From positions 1-50,247 of the IMG/VR virus record IMGVR_UViG_3300032213_001756: 50,247 nucleotides of DNA; one strand, given 5' to 3'. The notes under the pieces were generated by a model that searched no databases, was not told the DNA's origin, and saw nothing but the letters and a program-made list of their open reading frames with translations. Source of the DNA: a virus. The position numbers and the translations under genes are program-made. Positions within the stretch are counted from its first letter, which is position 1. Each line of letters starts with the position of its first letter. Positions 43,886 to 50,247 of this stretch are shown in pieces.

Positions 43886-44180
43886 GTTGTTCTATTTGTT
43901 TTTTTAATTTTACTAAACGGGAACAAAATTCATATTGTTCCGTATTCACATAATATTCAAAGACATTATCAATATTATCCTTGAATTCCGATTGGGTTAA
44001 TATAACAATAAAATCTGAATTTTTAAAAGAAAATACCTCGACAGTAGGATAATCATTGTCCAACGCATATTGTACCGATGATACAATTTGTTCCATTAAC
44101 TTATCTTTGTATGTTTGAATAAATGATTCCATTTCATCATACTCAAACGGTAAAGACATTACACTAAATGATTTATCCAT
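43821..44180 (-). CDS. Unidentified protein upstream of PhoH
   Basis: The 119-residue protein has an acidic, helical first part (PFEYDEMESFIQTYKDKLME), a possible beta strand pair (TVEVFSFKNSDFIVILTQSE) and a very basic end (EQHEQKQQERHKPKSSSKRK). I do not recognise it. It follows a terminator, with a TATTTATT variant of the recurrent element ~8 bases before its ATG. Its 3-prime end overlaps PhoH by 65 bases, which suggests co-regulation. Confidence 0.7.
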   Translation of the reverse strand: MDKSFSVMSLPFEYDEMESFIQTYKDKLMEQIVSSVQYALDNDYPTVEVFSFKNSDFIVILTQSEFKDNIDNVFEYYVNTEQYEFCSRLVKLKKQIEQHEQKQQERHKPKSSSKRKDQR

Positions 44181-44208
44181 TCATTCAATAAATAGAAAAA
44201 TAAAAACA

Positions 44209-44240
44209 AAAAAGGCGTTACCATTACGTAACGCCTTTAT
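44209..44240. terminator. Terminator after the small-gene unit
   Basis: A perfect 11-base stem AAAGGCGTTAC / GTAACGCCTTT (44211-44221 and 44228-44238) is followed on the minus strand by a T run. It ends the transcript that begins at the sigma70-type promoter near 44780. The opposite strand also has a T-rich side. Confidence 0.85.
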
Positions 44241-44260
44241 TTCGAGTGATTTATTTATAG

Positions 44261-44488
44261 TTAACCAACTTTATCTTTTTTCTTTTTTGGAGTCTTTTTT
44301 GCAACAACTTCTTTTTCAGGAGTTTGAGTAACGTCATTGCCAGTTAATGAAGTTAACCTAACTCTAGCTGCTGATTTCCATGACCGTTTTGTGGATTCGT
44401 TTGCAAATTCAAAAGATTTTCCTTTTGTCAATAAAGAGGAAATCTCCGATTCGGAACTTGCATTTTTAATTTGTTCTTTTAATCCCAT
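44261..44488 (-). CDS. Small basic protein of unknown function
   Basis: The 75-residue protein has a helical, Ser-rich start (MGLKEQIKNASSESEISSLL), a middle KRSWKSAARVRLTSL and a very basic tail VAKKTPKKKKDKV. AAAGGTAGGT before the ATG is a strong ribosome site. It follows a second small gene by 2 bases and both should be expressed from the sigma70-type promoter at 44766-44794. Expression from such a promoter suggests an early function; nucleic acid binding is possible from the charge only. Confidence 0.7.
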   Translation of the reverse strand: MGLKEQIKNASSESEISSLLTKGKSFEFANESTKRSWKSAARVRLTSLTGNDVTQTPEKEVVAKKTPKKKKDKVG

Positions 44489-44490
44489 AA

Positions 44491-44685
44491 TTACCTACCT
44501 TTCGTTTCGAGAATTTCTAGTTTACTTCCATCTGGCCAACGTGTAATGATATTCTTCCAATGATCATACTCCACTTTAGCTTCTTCTTTATTCGAATATT
44601 CTAAATCGGATACTCTTAGACCATTACGAATAACAACGTATTTACTCTGTCTCTCCATTGATATGTTATTTTTAACTACTGACAT
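44491..44685 (-). CDS. Small protein of unknown function, first gene of an early-type unit
   Basis: The 64-residue protein has alternating strands and helices (QSKYVVIRNGLRVSDLEYSN, KEEAKVEYDHWKNIITRWPD). It resembles no family I can name. The messenger leader should be ~75 bases long. The next gene starts 2 bases after the stop. Being under a consensus host-type promoter it may be made before late genes are switched on. Confidence 0.7.
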   Translation of the reverse strand: MSVVKNNISMERQSKYVVIRNGLRVSDLEYSNKEEAKVEYDHWKNIITRWPDGSKLEILETKGR

Positions 44686-44765
44686 ACTATATTATTACTT
44701 TTTAAGTGTTTAACTGTTGGTATATATAATTAGAAATACAAGATTACCAGTCTCATACTCAATCA

Positions 44766-44794
44766 AGTATATATACAGAAGATGAAGATGTCAA
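44766..44794 (-). promoter_or_regulatory. Consensus sigma70-type promoter, leftward
   Basis: On the minus strand TTGACA (44789-44794) and TATACT (44766-44771) are separated by 17 bases. The predicted start is near 44759. It directs the two small genes at 44685-44261 and is likely used by unmodified host polymerase. Confidence 0.8.
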
Positions 44795-44835
44795 TATTAT
44801 TTTAAAGTTCTAGATCAAATCTATATTTATTTAAT

Positions 44836-47532
44836 ATGGACCAAAATTTAAATCATAAAGAAGCTGTAATAAAAGACATTTTAAGAGAATTTATATATAC
44901 AGAATTTAATTCTAAGAAGTCTTTGACTGAATCATATTTAGGAGTTAGTAAAAAATCAAAATTCTATAAATTATATCAAGAGGGTATCAATCAGGGTATA
45001 GAATTGCAAACAGAGGTTTTATACGAAATAATAAAACAAGATTCTAAATTAAGCGAAGATATATTTCAAAGAGCAACCGCTGGTTTCAAAAATATATTTA
45101 AAGCTGGAGACGCTAAAACTAAATTAGATACCTATTTTCAGACGTTTAAACAACAAACCGAACCTTACGTTACAACATCTCCTCCGCCTGCGCTTTCAGG
45201 TATGCCAGCTAATGTTTCCGCTGCACTTCAAAATTATCGAGGAGTTGGTCCTGGTCCAAGTCAATATGCACCAGATCCAGAAACAAGTGCCGATAAATTC
45301 GGAGGTACCGCAAATACACAAAATACTAAACAAGGCATTCCTGGTTTAGGTGTACTATTTGGTAAAAGATTTGCAAATTTAAGACCAAATCCTAAACTAC
45401 AATGGTCAGCAGGCACTCCAGAAGAAATTGCTGCAAAACAATCTAAAGTAGAACAGTTATTGAATAAACTACGTGCTAAATTGCCACAATCATTCAATGA
45501 TGCTTTAGATGAAATTGGTATTTTTGCAAGAGAACATCCTTATATAACCAATATACTTATTGGCGCACTCGTTAGTTTGCTCGTTGTTAAACTTGGTCCA
45601 TTAGCATTGATTCCAAAGATATCAACATTTATATTGGGCACCGCATTAAGAACCATAGTGGGCATACTAAAAGGAGAAGAACCTGTACGTGCCGGTGTTA
45701 AAGGCGCAACCGTTACCGCTGCAGCAATTGGAATTAGCGATCTGTTCACAAAATACATTCCAAAAATAATGGAATGGTTGATGCATAAATTTCAAGGACC
45801 AGCTGGAGCAATGGGACCACAAGGACCAGCAGGCGGAATGGGTCCAGCAGGTCCACAAGGCCCAGCAGGAGCAGCTGGTGAACCTGGAGTACCAGGAGAG
45901 AGTGGACCTGGACCTGCGGGACCACAAGGCCCAGCTGGGCCACAAGGTCCAGCAGGACCCGCTGGAACATCATTTGGTGGTGGCACTGGAGGAGTTACTA
46001 CAACCACTGTACCATCAATAACAGGCGATACAATTCAATCAAAAATAAATGCATTGAATAATTTACCAGATTGGACTTCTTTAAAAGCTGGCCAGTTAAC
46101 CCAAGACGTTGTAAAACTTCTTAATGGTCAATATGTACAGCCTAAAGAAGCATTAGAAATGTGGATAAATTCCATAAAAGACGTAGGTGAAGCAAAACAA
46201 TTAATAAATGCTCCTGGCATAAGACAACAACTTATGCGAAAAGGACTATTGAGTATGTTTAGCAAGAAATTCGGCATACAAGAAGCTTTGGAACTAGATG
46301 TGATTAAAGCTGAATTATTAGCCGAAGCAAATCCTCTTCAATATGCGTTTGGTACTAGAGGCGCAAATATGGGTGCCGAAAGAATGGATTATAAATCAGT
46401 CGAAAGTGCTTATAATAAGTTCTTAACAAATGCTGGTATATTACTCAAACTTAAAAATCCAACAAGAGCAGACGTTGAGAAAAAAATATTAGAAACTGAT
46501 AAAAACGTTTATGACTACTTGATGAAAGTTAAAGATTGGTTGTATCCACGTAAATCAGATAAAGAAGCACTTCCAGATAAAGTACCAGCGCCACAACCAA
46601 CTCCAACTCCTCCTGGTCCAACTCCAATTGTACCAGAACCAGTTACTCCTACCCCACAACCTGGTCCAACACCTGTTCCACAACCTGGACCAGTTACTCC
46701 TCCAAAACCAGGACAACCAGGCGATGATAATCTATTTGGACCAGAAGATTGTGAAAAGATTAGAAAAATTGCTCGTAAACAAGTATTCGCGTTACGTTTA
46801 CAAGGATTCGTAATTCCTCAAGGTGGAGATTATACGAAACCAAAATTAACAGGTCCAGACAAGGTAAATGTTGTTTATTATATCAAAAATTCATCAAATG
46901 TAAGTGCTAGATACACAATTTTGATGAATGGAAAACCGATGGCATTTAGAATCGGTAATAAAAATCTCATATCAAAAACATATGTAGATTCATTCAAAGG
47001 AAAATTGAAAGAAGCTGTAGTTAATCTATCTGTTGAGTCAATGAAAAAAGAATTTACTTCTCACTTTGTAATGGCTCTTACAAATGGAATAATGAAAGAT
47101 CCTACTTTTAATCCTAAAAAATATAAGTTCCAAAGTCAAGCTTCGTATCAAGTACTATTTGATAAAGTTAATGAGTGTATTCAAGGCGACGATCAATTGA
47201 GTGGCGAAATTTCTAGTATGTTACAAACCCACACTAGATTTATATCTAAATTCATCGATGATCCAATGAACGAAAAATATAAACCTAAATTTATATTCGC
47301 TGTAACTACAGCTAGAACGTTCATTCTTGAAGAAGACGACAGTCAAATAACTCCTAACAAACCAGAAGAACAACCAAAAGGTTCCAAGAAACCTAAATCT
47401 ATCAAACCAGAACCAACGAGTACTTCTGAACCACAAGTAAAAGGTTTTGGTATTCAATCTAAAGGAGATACTAAAGGCGCAGCAGAATCGATAACAAAAC
47501 TTGGTAATTTGTTAAAAAATATAAACAAATAA
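44836..47532 (+). CDS. Collagen-like protein with hydrophobic core and proline-rich linker
   Basis: The 898-residue protein has an N-terminal helical part (~1-115), a Pro/Gly linker, and a hydrophobic region at ~236-280 ([20 protein letters not shown], then [20 protein letters not shown]) that may enter a membrane. A collagen-like Gly-X-Y tract of ~58 residues lies at ~321-378 ([20 protein letters not shown]), broken once near SGPGPAGP. Then come a helical domain, a Pro/Gly/Thr-rich linker at ~582-630 and a charged domain at ~635-830. Collagen-like tracts form trimers in phage fibres. Unlike all tail genes it is on the plus strand, after the divergent region 44686-44835. A fibre, a head decoration or an injected protein are all possible. 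TATTTATT lies before the ATG. Confidence 0.75.
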   Translation: MDQNLNHKEAVIKDILREFIYTEFNSKKSLTESYLGVSKKSKFYKLYQEGINQGIELQTEVLYEIIKQDSKLSEDIFQRATAGFKNIFKAGDAKTKLDTYFQTFKQQTEPYVTTSPPPALSGMPANVSAALQNYRGVGPGPSQYAPDPETSADKFGGTANTQNTKQGIPGLGVLFGKRFANLRPNPKLQWSAGTPEEIAAKQSKVEQLLNKLRAKLPQSFNDALDEIGIFAREHPYITNILIGALVSLLVVKLGPLALIPKISTFILGTALRTIVGILKGEEPVRAGVKGATVTAAAIGISDLFTKYIPKIMEWLMHKFQGPAGAMGPQGPAGGMGPAGPQGPAGAAGEPGVPGESGPGPAGPQGPAGPQGPAGPAGTSFGGGTGGVTTTTVPSITGDTIQSKINALNNLPDWTSLKAGQLTQDVVKLLNGQYVQPKEALEMWINSIKDVGEAKQLINAPGIRQQLMRKGLLSMFSKKFGIQEALELDVIKAELLAEANPLQYAFGTRGANMGAERMDYKSVESAYNKFLTNAGILLKLKNPTRADVEKKILETDKNVYDYLMKVKDWLYPRKSDKEALPDKVPAPQPTPTPPGPTPIVPEPVTPTPQPGPTPVPQPGPVTPPKPGQPGDDNLFGPEDCEKIRKIARKQVFALRLQGFVIPQGGDYTKPKLTGPDKVNVVYYIKNSSNVSARYTILMNGKPMAFRIGNKNLISKTYVDSFKGKLKEAVVNLSVESMKKEFTSHFVMALTNGIMKDPTFNPKKYKFQSQASYQVLFDKVNECIQGDDQLSGEISSMLQTHTRFISKFIDDPMNEKYKPKFIFAVTTARTFILEEDDSQITPNKPEEQPKGSKKPKSIKPEPTSTSEPQVKGFGIQSKGDTKGAAESITKLGNLLKNINK
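45796..45972 (+). repeat. Collagen-like Gly-X-Y coding repeat
   Basis: The segment repeats a 9-base unit close to GGACCAGCA and GGCCCAGCA, encoding GPA and GPQ triplets. The repeat is G+C-rich compared with its surroundings and prone to change in length. Confidence 0.85.
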
Positions 47533-47555
47533 TAATCGATTATAAAAACTAAAAA

Positions 47556-47602
47556 AATAACGTCACTCATATGTATATGAAAATACTATGAGTGACGTTA
47601 TT
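47556..47602 (+). promoter_or_regulatory. 15-base inverted repeat that encloses a start codon
   Basis: AATAACGTCACTCAT (47556-47570) and ATGAGTGACGTTATT (47588-47602) are perfect inverted copies separated by 17 bases. The ATG of the next gene is the first codon of the right arm. In the messenger the stem would hide the start codon. The loop holds a short frame, ATG TAT ATG AAA ATA CTA TGA, whose stop overlaps the gene start. A translational switch or an intergenic hairpin are both possible. Confidence 0.65.
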
Positions 47603-47869
47603 AAGTTTACAGAGCAAGAAATGCAATCAATTGCTAAATTGCAAAATGATTATCAACAACATATCTTTACTTTGGGTCAAGTTGATTTGGAGAAAACCGA
47701 TTTGGAACAACAAATTAAAGAATTAACACTTCGTAGAAATGAAGTATTTGAAAATTGGAAGAAAACTCAACAAGAAGAAAATGATTTACTAAACTCGTTG
47801 AGTCAAAAATACGGCGACGGCAGTCTGAATTTAAAAGACGGCACATTTAAACCAATACCTAAACAATAA
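47588..47869 (+). CDS. Small coiled-coil protein
   Basis: The 93-residue protein has an uninterrupted coiled coil at ~8-70 (FTEQEMQSIAKLQNDYQQHI, DLEKTDLEQQIKELTLRRNE) and a short polar end. The pattern resembles prefoldin-like small phage proteins, but no function is known to me. Its start is inside a 15-base inverted repeat. It is followed by a bidirectional terminator shared with the gene on the other strand. Confidence 0.75.
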   Translation: MSDVIKFTEQEMQSIAKLQNDYQQHIFTLGQVDLEKTDLEQQIKELTLRRNEVFENWKKTQQEENDLLNSLSQKYGDGSLNLKDGTFKPIPKQ

Positions 47870-47873
47870 ATAA

Positions 47874-47899
47874 AAAACCCGGTCGAAAGACCGGGTTTT
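47874..47899. terminator. Bidirectional terminator between convergent genes
   Basis: A perfect 11-base stem AAAACCCGGTC / GACCGGGTTTT closes a GAAA tetraloop. T runs follow on both strands, so it serves the plus-strand gene ending at 47869 and the minus-strand gene ending at 47903. Confidence 0.9.
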
Positions 47900-47902
47900 G
47901 TT

Positions 47903-48088
47903 TTACTTAGTTGGATCTCCAATTGAAGCTTCTTCTACAATCGCTTTAATTTCAGATTCAATTTCTTTCATACGTTCTTTGTAGCCAGCAGCTACATCCT
48001 TGAAGTCTTTCTTAACGTGTAAGAGATCTTCGGTTAGTTGATATACTTTCTTTTCGGCTTCAGCCTTTGTTAGTTTAATATTACTCAT
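47903..48088 (-). CDS. Small coiled-coil protein of unknown function
   Basis: The 61-residue protein is one long charged helix (LTKAEAEKKVYQLTEDLLHV, YKERMKEIESEIKAIVEEAS). It overlaps the upstream ADP-ribosyltransferase-like gene by four bases (ATGA), so the two are translated together. It ends at the bidirectional terminator. Confidence 0.75.
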   Translation of the reverse strand: MSNIKLTKAEAEKKVYQLTEDLLHVKKDFKDVAAGYKERMKEIESEIKAIVEEASIGDPTK

Positions 48089-48495
48089 AACTGTTTTAAG
48101 TCTATAATTTTGGTTACTGCTTCTATCGGTATATAACTAGTAACATAATTGCCTGGATCTACATTTTTTAAATCGGGTAATTTACTTTTATCCACTACTA
48201 CTATAATACCCTCTCCTTTGTCTCTGTAATTGACCAATGCAAACCTAGCTGCCAATTTAAAATCACTCGCTAGATAACTACCCACAATGTTTCGGGTATT
48301 TCCTTTACCCTTTGAAGTAACTTTACCAGTATTCTTCAAAATATTATACTCTTTCTCAGACATCCCTCTATAAAGTTTAGTACTATCCGTAGGAATTTTA
48401 TCTAACTCATCAGCAATATACTGTAATTTTCCAGTTGGTTCCCATACTAAATAATCATATATGCTGGATTCGTATAATAAACTATATCTTTTCAT
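48085..48495 (-). CDS. Possible ADP-ribosyltransferase-fold protein
   Basis: The 136-residue protein contains STKLYRGMSEKEYNIL (~38-53), with an arginine in a YRG motif, then GSYLASDFKLAARFALVNY (~73-91), GEGIIVVVDKSKL (~95-107) and YIPIEAVTKIIDL (~121-133) with a glutamate near the end. The order resembles an R-S-E type ADP-ribosyltransferase fold as found in phage and toxin enzymes (YRG..., a Ser-containing strand, late Glu). If active it would transfer ADP-ribose from NAD to a host protein. I judge this by pattern only. The TATTTATA element lies 5 bases before the ATG. The next gene overlaps by four bases. Confidence 0.55.
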   Translation of the reverse strand: MKRYSLLYESSIYDYLVWEPTGKLQYIADELDKIPTDSTKLYRGMSEKEYNILKNTGKVTSKGKGNTRNIVGSYLASDFKLAARFALVNYRDKGEGIIVVVDKSKLPDLKNVDPGNYVTSYIPIEAVTKIIDLKQL

Positions 48496-48500
48496 TACTG

Positions 48501-48508
48501 TATAAATA
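48501..48508. promoter_or_regulatory. TATTTATA / TATAAATA element between divergent genes
   Basis: This octamer sits in a 25-base gap between the ATG at 48495 (minus) and that at 48521 (plus). Toward the minus gene it reads TATTTATA as at other starts. Toward the plus gene it reads TATAAATA, identical to the T4 late promoter core. Which direction is used cannot be told. Confidence 0.4.
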
Positions 48509-48520
48509 TACTTATACTTA

Positions 48521-48736
48521 ATGGAAGAGATTAATTTTCACCAAGTTAGTATAAACAACCACGATATAACTGTTTGGGCTAACAGATTTGTTGTACTAAG
48601 ACATCCAGAAAAATGTGATCTATACGAGGATGATTGTTGTAGAGAACGAATCACGAAGTATTTAATTGAAGAAGGTTACATCAATGATAGTGGAGTGTTG
48701 ATTATTGATAGCTACATTGATTTTGAACCAGAATAA
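48521..48736 (+). CDS. Small acidic protein of unknown function
   Basis: The 71-residue protein has strands INNHDITVWANRFVVLRH, a Cys-rich acidic centre KCDLYEDDCCRERITKYL and an acidic end IIDSYIDFEPE. No family is recognised. It converges on the tmRNA 3-prime end, 2 bases beyond its stop codon. It is the only plus-strand gene in this part. Confidence 0.65.
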   Translation: MEEINFHQVSINNHDITVWANRFVVLRHPEKCDLYEDDCCRERITKYLIEEGYINDSGVLIIDSYIDFEPE

Positions 48737-48738
48737 AA

Positions 48739-49123
48739 TGGTGGACGCGGGCGGAGTTGAACCGCCGTCTTTAACAGATAACCTACATCAGACTACACGC
48801 TTATATATTTTAAATTGTTAGGGAGTAATAATGAAAAATATCTAAAAATATTACCCTTAAGATTTACTAATATCTCGACCATTTACGCAAATCAAATATT
48901 TGGTCCAGTCCAATAATTTACACTCAACACAACTATTAGACTTCATTGTATTGAATGTGCAACAACTTAGGCTGCAAGGGCTACTACTTCATCGTAAGAG
49001 AAGTCATAGCTAACTACGTTATCTTCAGCAGTTAATGTTTCGATAGGTGTATTAAAGAGGCCAACTATCATCCTCTACGTGCCTAACATACGTGTACTAT
49101 TAAATCGATACCAGTACGCGCCC
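48739..49123 (-). ncRNA. ssrA: Transfer-messenger RNA (tmRNA) with 20-residue tag
   Basis: The RNA rescues stalled ribosomes and adds a degradation tag. The 5-prime end GGGCGCG (49117-49123) pairs with CGCGTCC of the 3-prime end, which continues ACCA (CCA encoded). A T-arm GGCGG-TTCAACT-CCGCC precedes it, as in known tmRNAs. The tag frame runs from GCT at 49029 to a TAA at 48967-48969 and reads AEDNVVSYDFSYDEVVALAA, with the ALAA end recognised by ClpXP-type proteases. The length of 385 bases is normal. The tag is about twice the common 10-residue length. A TATTTATA element is found 22 bases upstream of the 5-prime end. Phage-encoded tmRNAs are known, but they are uncommon. Confidence 0.93.
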
Positions 49124-49145
49124 ATAAAATTTTAAAAGAACTAAT

Positions 49146-49153
49146 TATAAATA
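49146..49153 (-). promoter_or_regulatory. TATTTATA element before the tmRNA
   Basis: The minus strand reads GTATTTATAATT, 22 bases before the mature tmRNA end. As the tmRNA is not translated from this point, a translational role is excluded here, which favours a promoter function. Confidence 0.45.
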
Positions 49154-49159
49154 CTATAT

Positions 49160-49771
49160 CTAAATTAAATTTTTATTAATAAATTGCAAATTAGATTCGT
49201 TGTTATAAATATCATTAGATGTGATGTTTTTTATAATAAAATTATTTTTTTCTAGAAAATTAATGACATCTTCTATATAATTATTTGAGTTTTCGTATAA
49301 AACATTTCTTTTATTAGCAACTTCAATCTGACCCTCTTTTACTATAGAAATATAAGTGCCCAAACTTTCTAATGCTGATAAATCTAAACCTTGAATATCA
49401 CAGTGAAAATAATCAATTGTCTTTATATCCAACATTTTTATGAAGGAATCTAATCTAATAACATCTATATGTATAGATTCGGTAACTGTGGCATTAACAT
49501 AATTATCCCAAAATAAAGTAGTATCTGGAATAAAATTTAACAAACTACTACATCCACGATGCGGGTAGTCAACTATATTAAATTTCATTTTACCTTCTTT
49601 ATTTGAAATCGCCTTCTCTATTAGAAAAAAATTGCAATTATTTTTAAAACGAGATCTTAAATCGTCACATAATTTAGGTGTAGGTTCAAATGCAAAAACT
49701 TGATAATTGTTATGAACATAATAATCTGAATCTTTGCCATTATTACATCCTATGTCAAACATTATTTTCAT
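49160..49771 (-). CDS. FkbM-family methyltransferase
   Basis: The 203-residue protein has the SAM-binding start KIMFDIGCNNGKDSDYYV (~2-19; DIGCNNG), AFEPTPKLCDDL (~27-38) with the EP pair, LIEKAISNKEGKMKFNIVD and the late motif IDYFHCDIQGLDLSALESLG (~119-138). These are the landmarks of FkbM methyltransferases, which methylate sugar or peptide hydroxyls. It is a stand-alone enzyme between the tRNA-Gly and the tmRNA genes, far from the glycan module that contains an FkbM domain in a larger protein. It may act on the same or on a different substrate. No clear ribosome site is visible. Confidence 0.82.
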   Translation of the reverse strand: MKIMFDIGCNNGKDSDYYVHNNYQVFAFEPTPKLCDDLRSRFKNNCNFFLIEKAISNKEGKMKFNIVDYPHRGCSSLLNFIPDTTLFWDNYVNATVTESIHIDVIRLDSFIKMLDIKTIDYFHCDIQGLDLSALESLGTYISIVKEGQIEVANKRNVLYENSNNYIEDVINFLEKNNFIIKNITSNDIYNNESNLQFINKNLI

Positions 49772-49877
49772 ATTTAAAATATACTATATATATCGAAACT
49801 ACTCGCTCATAAATTTTTTTACAAGCAGTTGTAGTCAATATAACTTTTTTGCCTTTATACATAACACATTATAAAAT

Positions 49878-49951
49878 TGGAGCGGGTAGCCGGAATCGAA
49901 CCGGCACATCGACCTTGGCAAGGTTGCAGGCTACCACTACATCATACCCGC
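49878..49951 (-). tRNA. tRNA-Gly (anticodon GCC)
   Basis: The minus strand folds as a cloverleaf: acceptor GCGGGTA / TACCCGC, anticodon stem and loop ACCTTGCCAAGGT with GCC in the loop, T-arm GCCGG-TTCGATT-CCGGC and an encoded CCA end. The length is 74 bases. Confidence 0.93.
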
Positions 49952-50003
49952 GCTCTCAACATTAATATATAGTTGAAACTATCCAACATACATTAATTTA
50001 AAA

Positions 50004-50078
50004 TGGTGGACCGTAAGAGAATCGAACTCTTCCCTAAAGCTTGCAAAGCTCCCGTGCTACCACTATCACTAACAGCCC
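50004..50078 (-). tRNA. tRNA-Ala (anticodon UGC)
   Basis: The minus strand has acceptor GGGCTGT / ACGGTCC (with G-U pairs), an anticodon loop TTTGCAA with TGC, a T-arm AAGAG-TTCGATT-CTCTT and an encoded CCA end. The length is 75 bases. The identity follows from the anticodon. The weak acceptor pairing may mean a divergent tRNA. Confidence 0.88.
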
Positions 50079-50131
50079 ATTTAAAAATCTTACACCAATA
50101 CATAGTATAAGTCAAATCAAAAAACAAAAAT

Positions 50132-50247
50132 TTATCCCAGACCCCTTGGCGGTTTTATGGGCATATTTAACCCACAGATTATTAGCCGAACACAGCCGTT
50201 GGTTATTGTTTCGGACCTAGCCAAGTTCAAACCTCTACCATTGTCTG
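50132..50247 (-). other. Unassigned segment richer in G+C at the window edge
   Basis: The last ~116 bases have about 45 percent G+C against about a third elsewhere. On the minus strand a frame open from the edge could encode 37 residues ending GLNMPIKPPRGLG, but the start is outside. Possible stems (CCGAA...TTCGG, TGGG...CCCA) are followed by a T-rich run, which fits a structured RNA beside the tRNA genes. Neither reading can be confirmed here. Confidence 0.3.

Noticed and set aside
44252-44259. TATAAATA on the minus strand, identical to the T4 late core
   Set aside because: It overlaps the end of a gene and is followed by a strong terminator, so transcripts from it would stop at once.
45792-46007. 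Minus-strand Pro/Gly-rich frame inside the collagen-like gene
   Set aside because: The complement of a collagen repeat is automatically open and collagen-like (GPA/GPC). No start signal or separate coding evidence is seen.

Overview
The window is an AT-rich stretch (roughly one third G+C by eye) of a contractile-tailed phage of the T4 superfamily. The assignment rests on recognisable counterparts of T4 gp18 (tail sheath), gp25 and gp6 (baseplate wedge), a gp5-like hub/spike protein, gp55 (late sigma factor), gp46/gp47 (recombination nuclease) and a gp61-type primase, together with PhoH, Hsp20 and a RuvC-like resolvase often carried by marine T4-like phages. No host gene, integrase or plasmid function is visible. 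The host cannot be named. An ADP-heptose-type glycosyltransferase would fit a Gram-negative host.

Layout: almost everything from 1 to 44685 is on the minus strand, so it is best read from right to left. Two small genes (44685-44261) follow a consensus sigma70-type promoter. After a terminator come an unknown protein and PhoH, then four genes that include tail-fibre-like proteins (43150-39503). Hsp20 (39367) has its own sigma70-type promoter. A membrane protein, two small genes and gp55 follow and end at a terminator (36310). The tail and baseplate block runs from 36292 to 17302: unknown, gp5-like, glycine-zipper protein, unknown, gp25, gp6, a DNRLRE-like protein, a coiled-coil protein, a 1499-residue protein, three unknown structural proteins, an integrin-like propeller and a small unknown. 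A DNA-transaction group follows (17289-12641): RuvC-like resolvase, primase and a fused Mre11-Rad50. A tightly coupled six-gene glycan module lies at 12632-4173. A tail sheath about twice the T4 length (4080-124) ends at a terminator, followed by the start of another gene.

Right of 44800 the organisation changes. Two plus-strand genes encode a collagen-like protein and a coiled-coil protein. They meet two small minus-strand genes, one of them ADP-ribosyltransferase-like, at a bidirectional terminator. The end of the window is an RNA region: a complete tmRNA with a 20-residue tag, an FkbM methyltransferase gene, tRNA-Gly(GCC), tRNA-Ala(UGC), and an unassigned segment richer in G+C at the edge.

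The most unusual content is the glycan module. Its last gene fuses a GT4-type glycosyltransferase to a domain resembling the autotransporter strand-loop-strand O-heptosyltransferases (Aah/TibC), including the four-cysteine metal site. The fibre proteins of the same phage are rich in short Ser/Gly strand repeats, so glycosylation of the phage's own fibres is a testable idea. Other notable points are a single-chain Mre11-Rad50, a three-domain GT4-FkbM-GT protein, and a recurrent TATTTATA element between terminators and start codons that also precedes the tmRNA.
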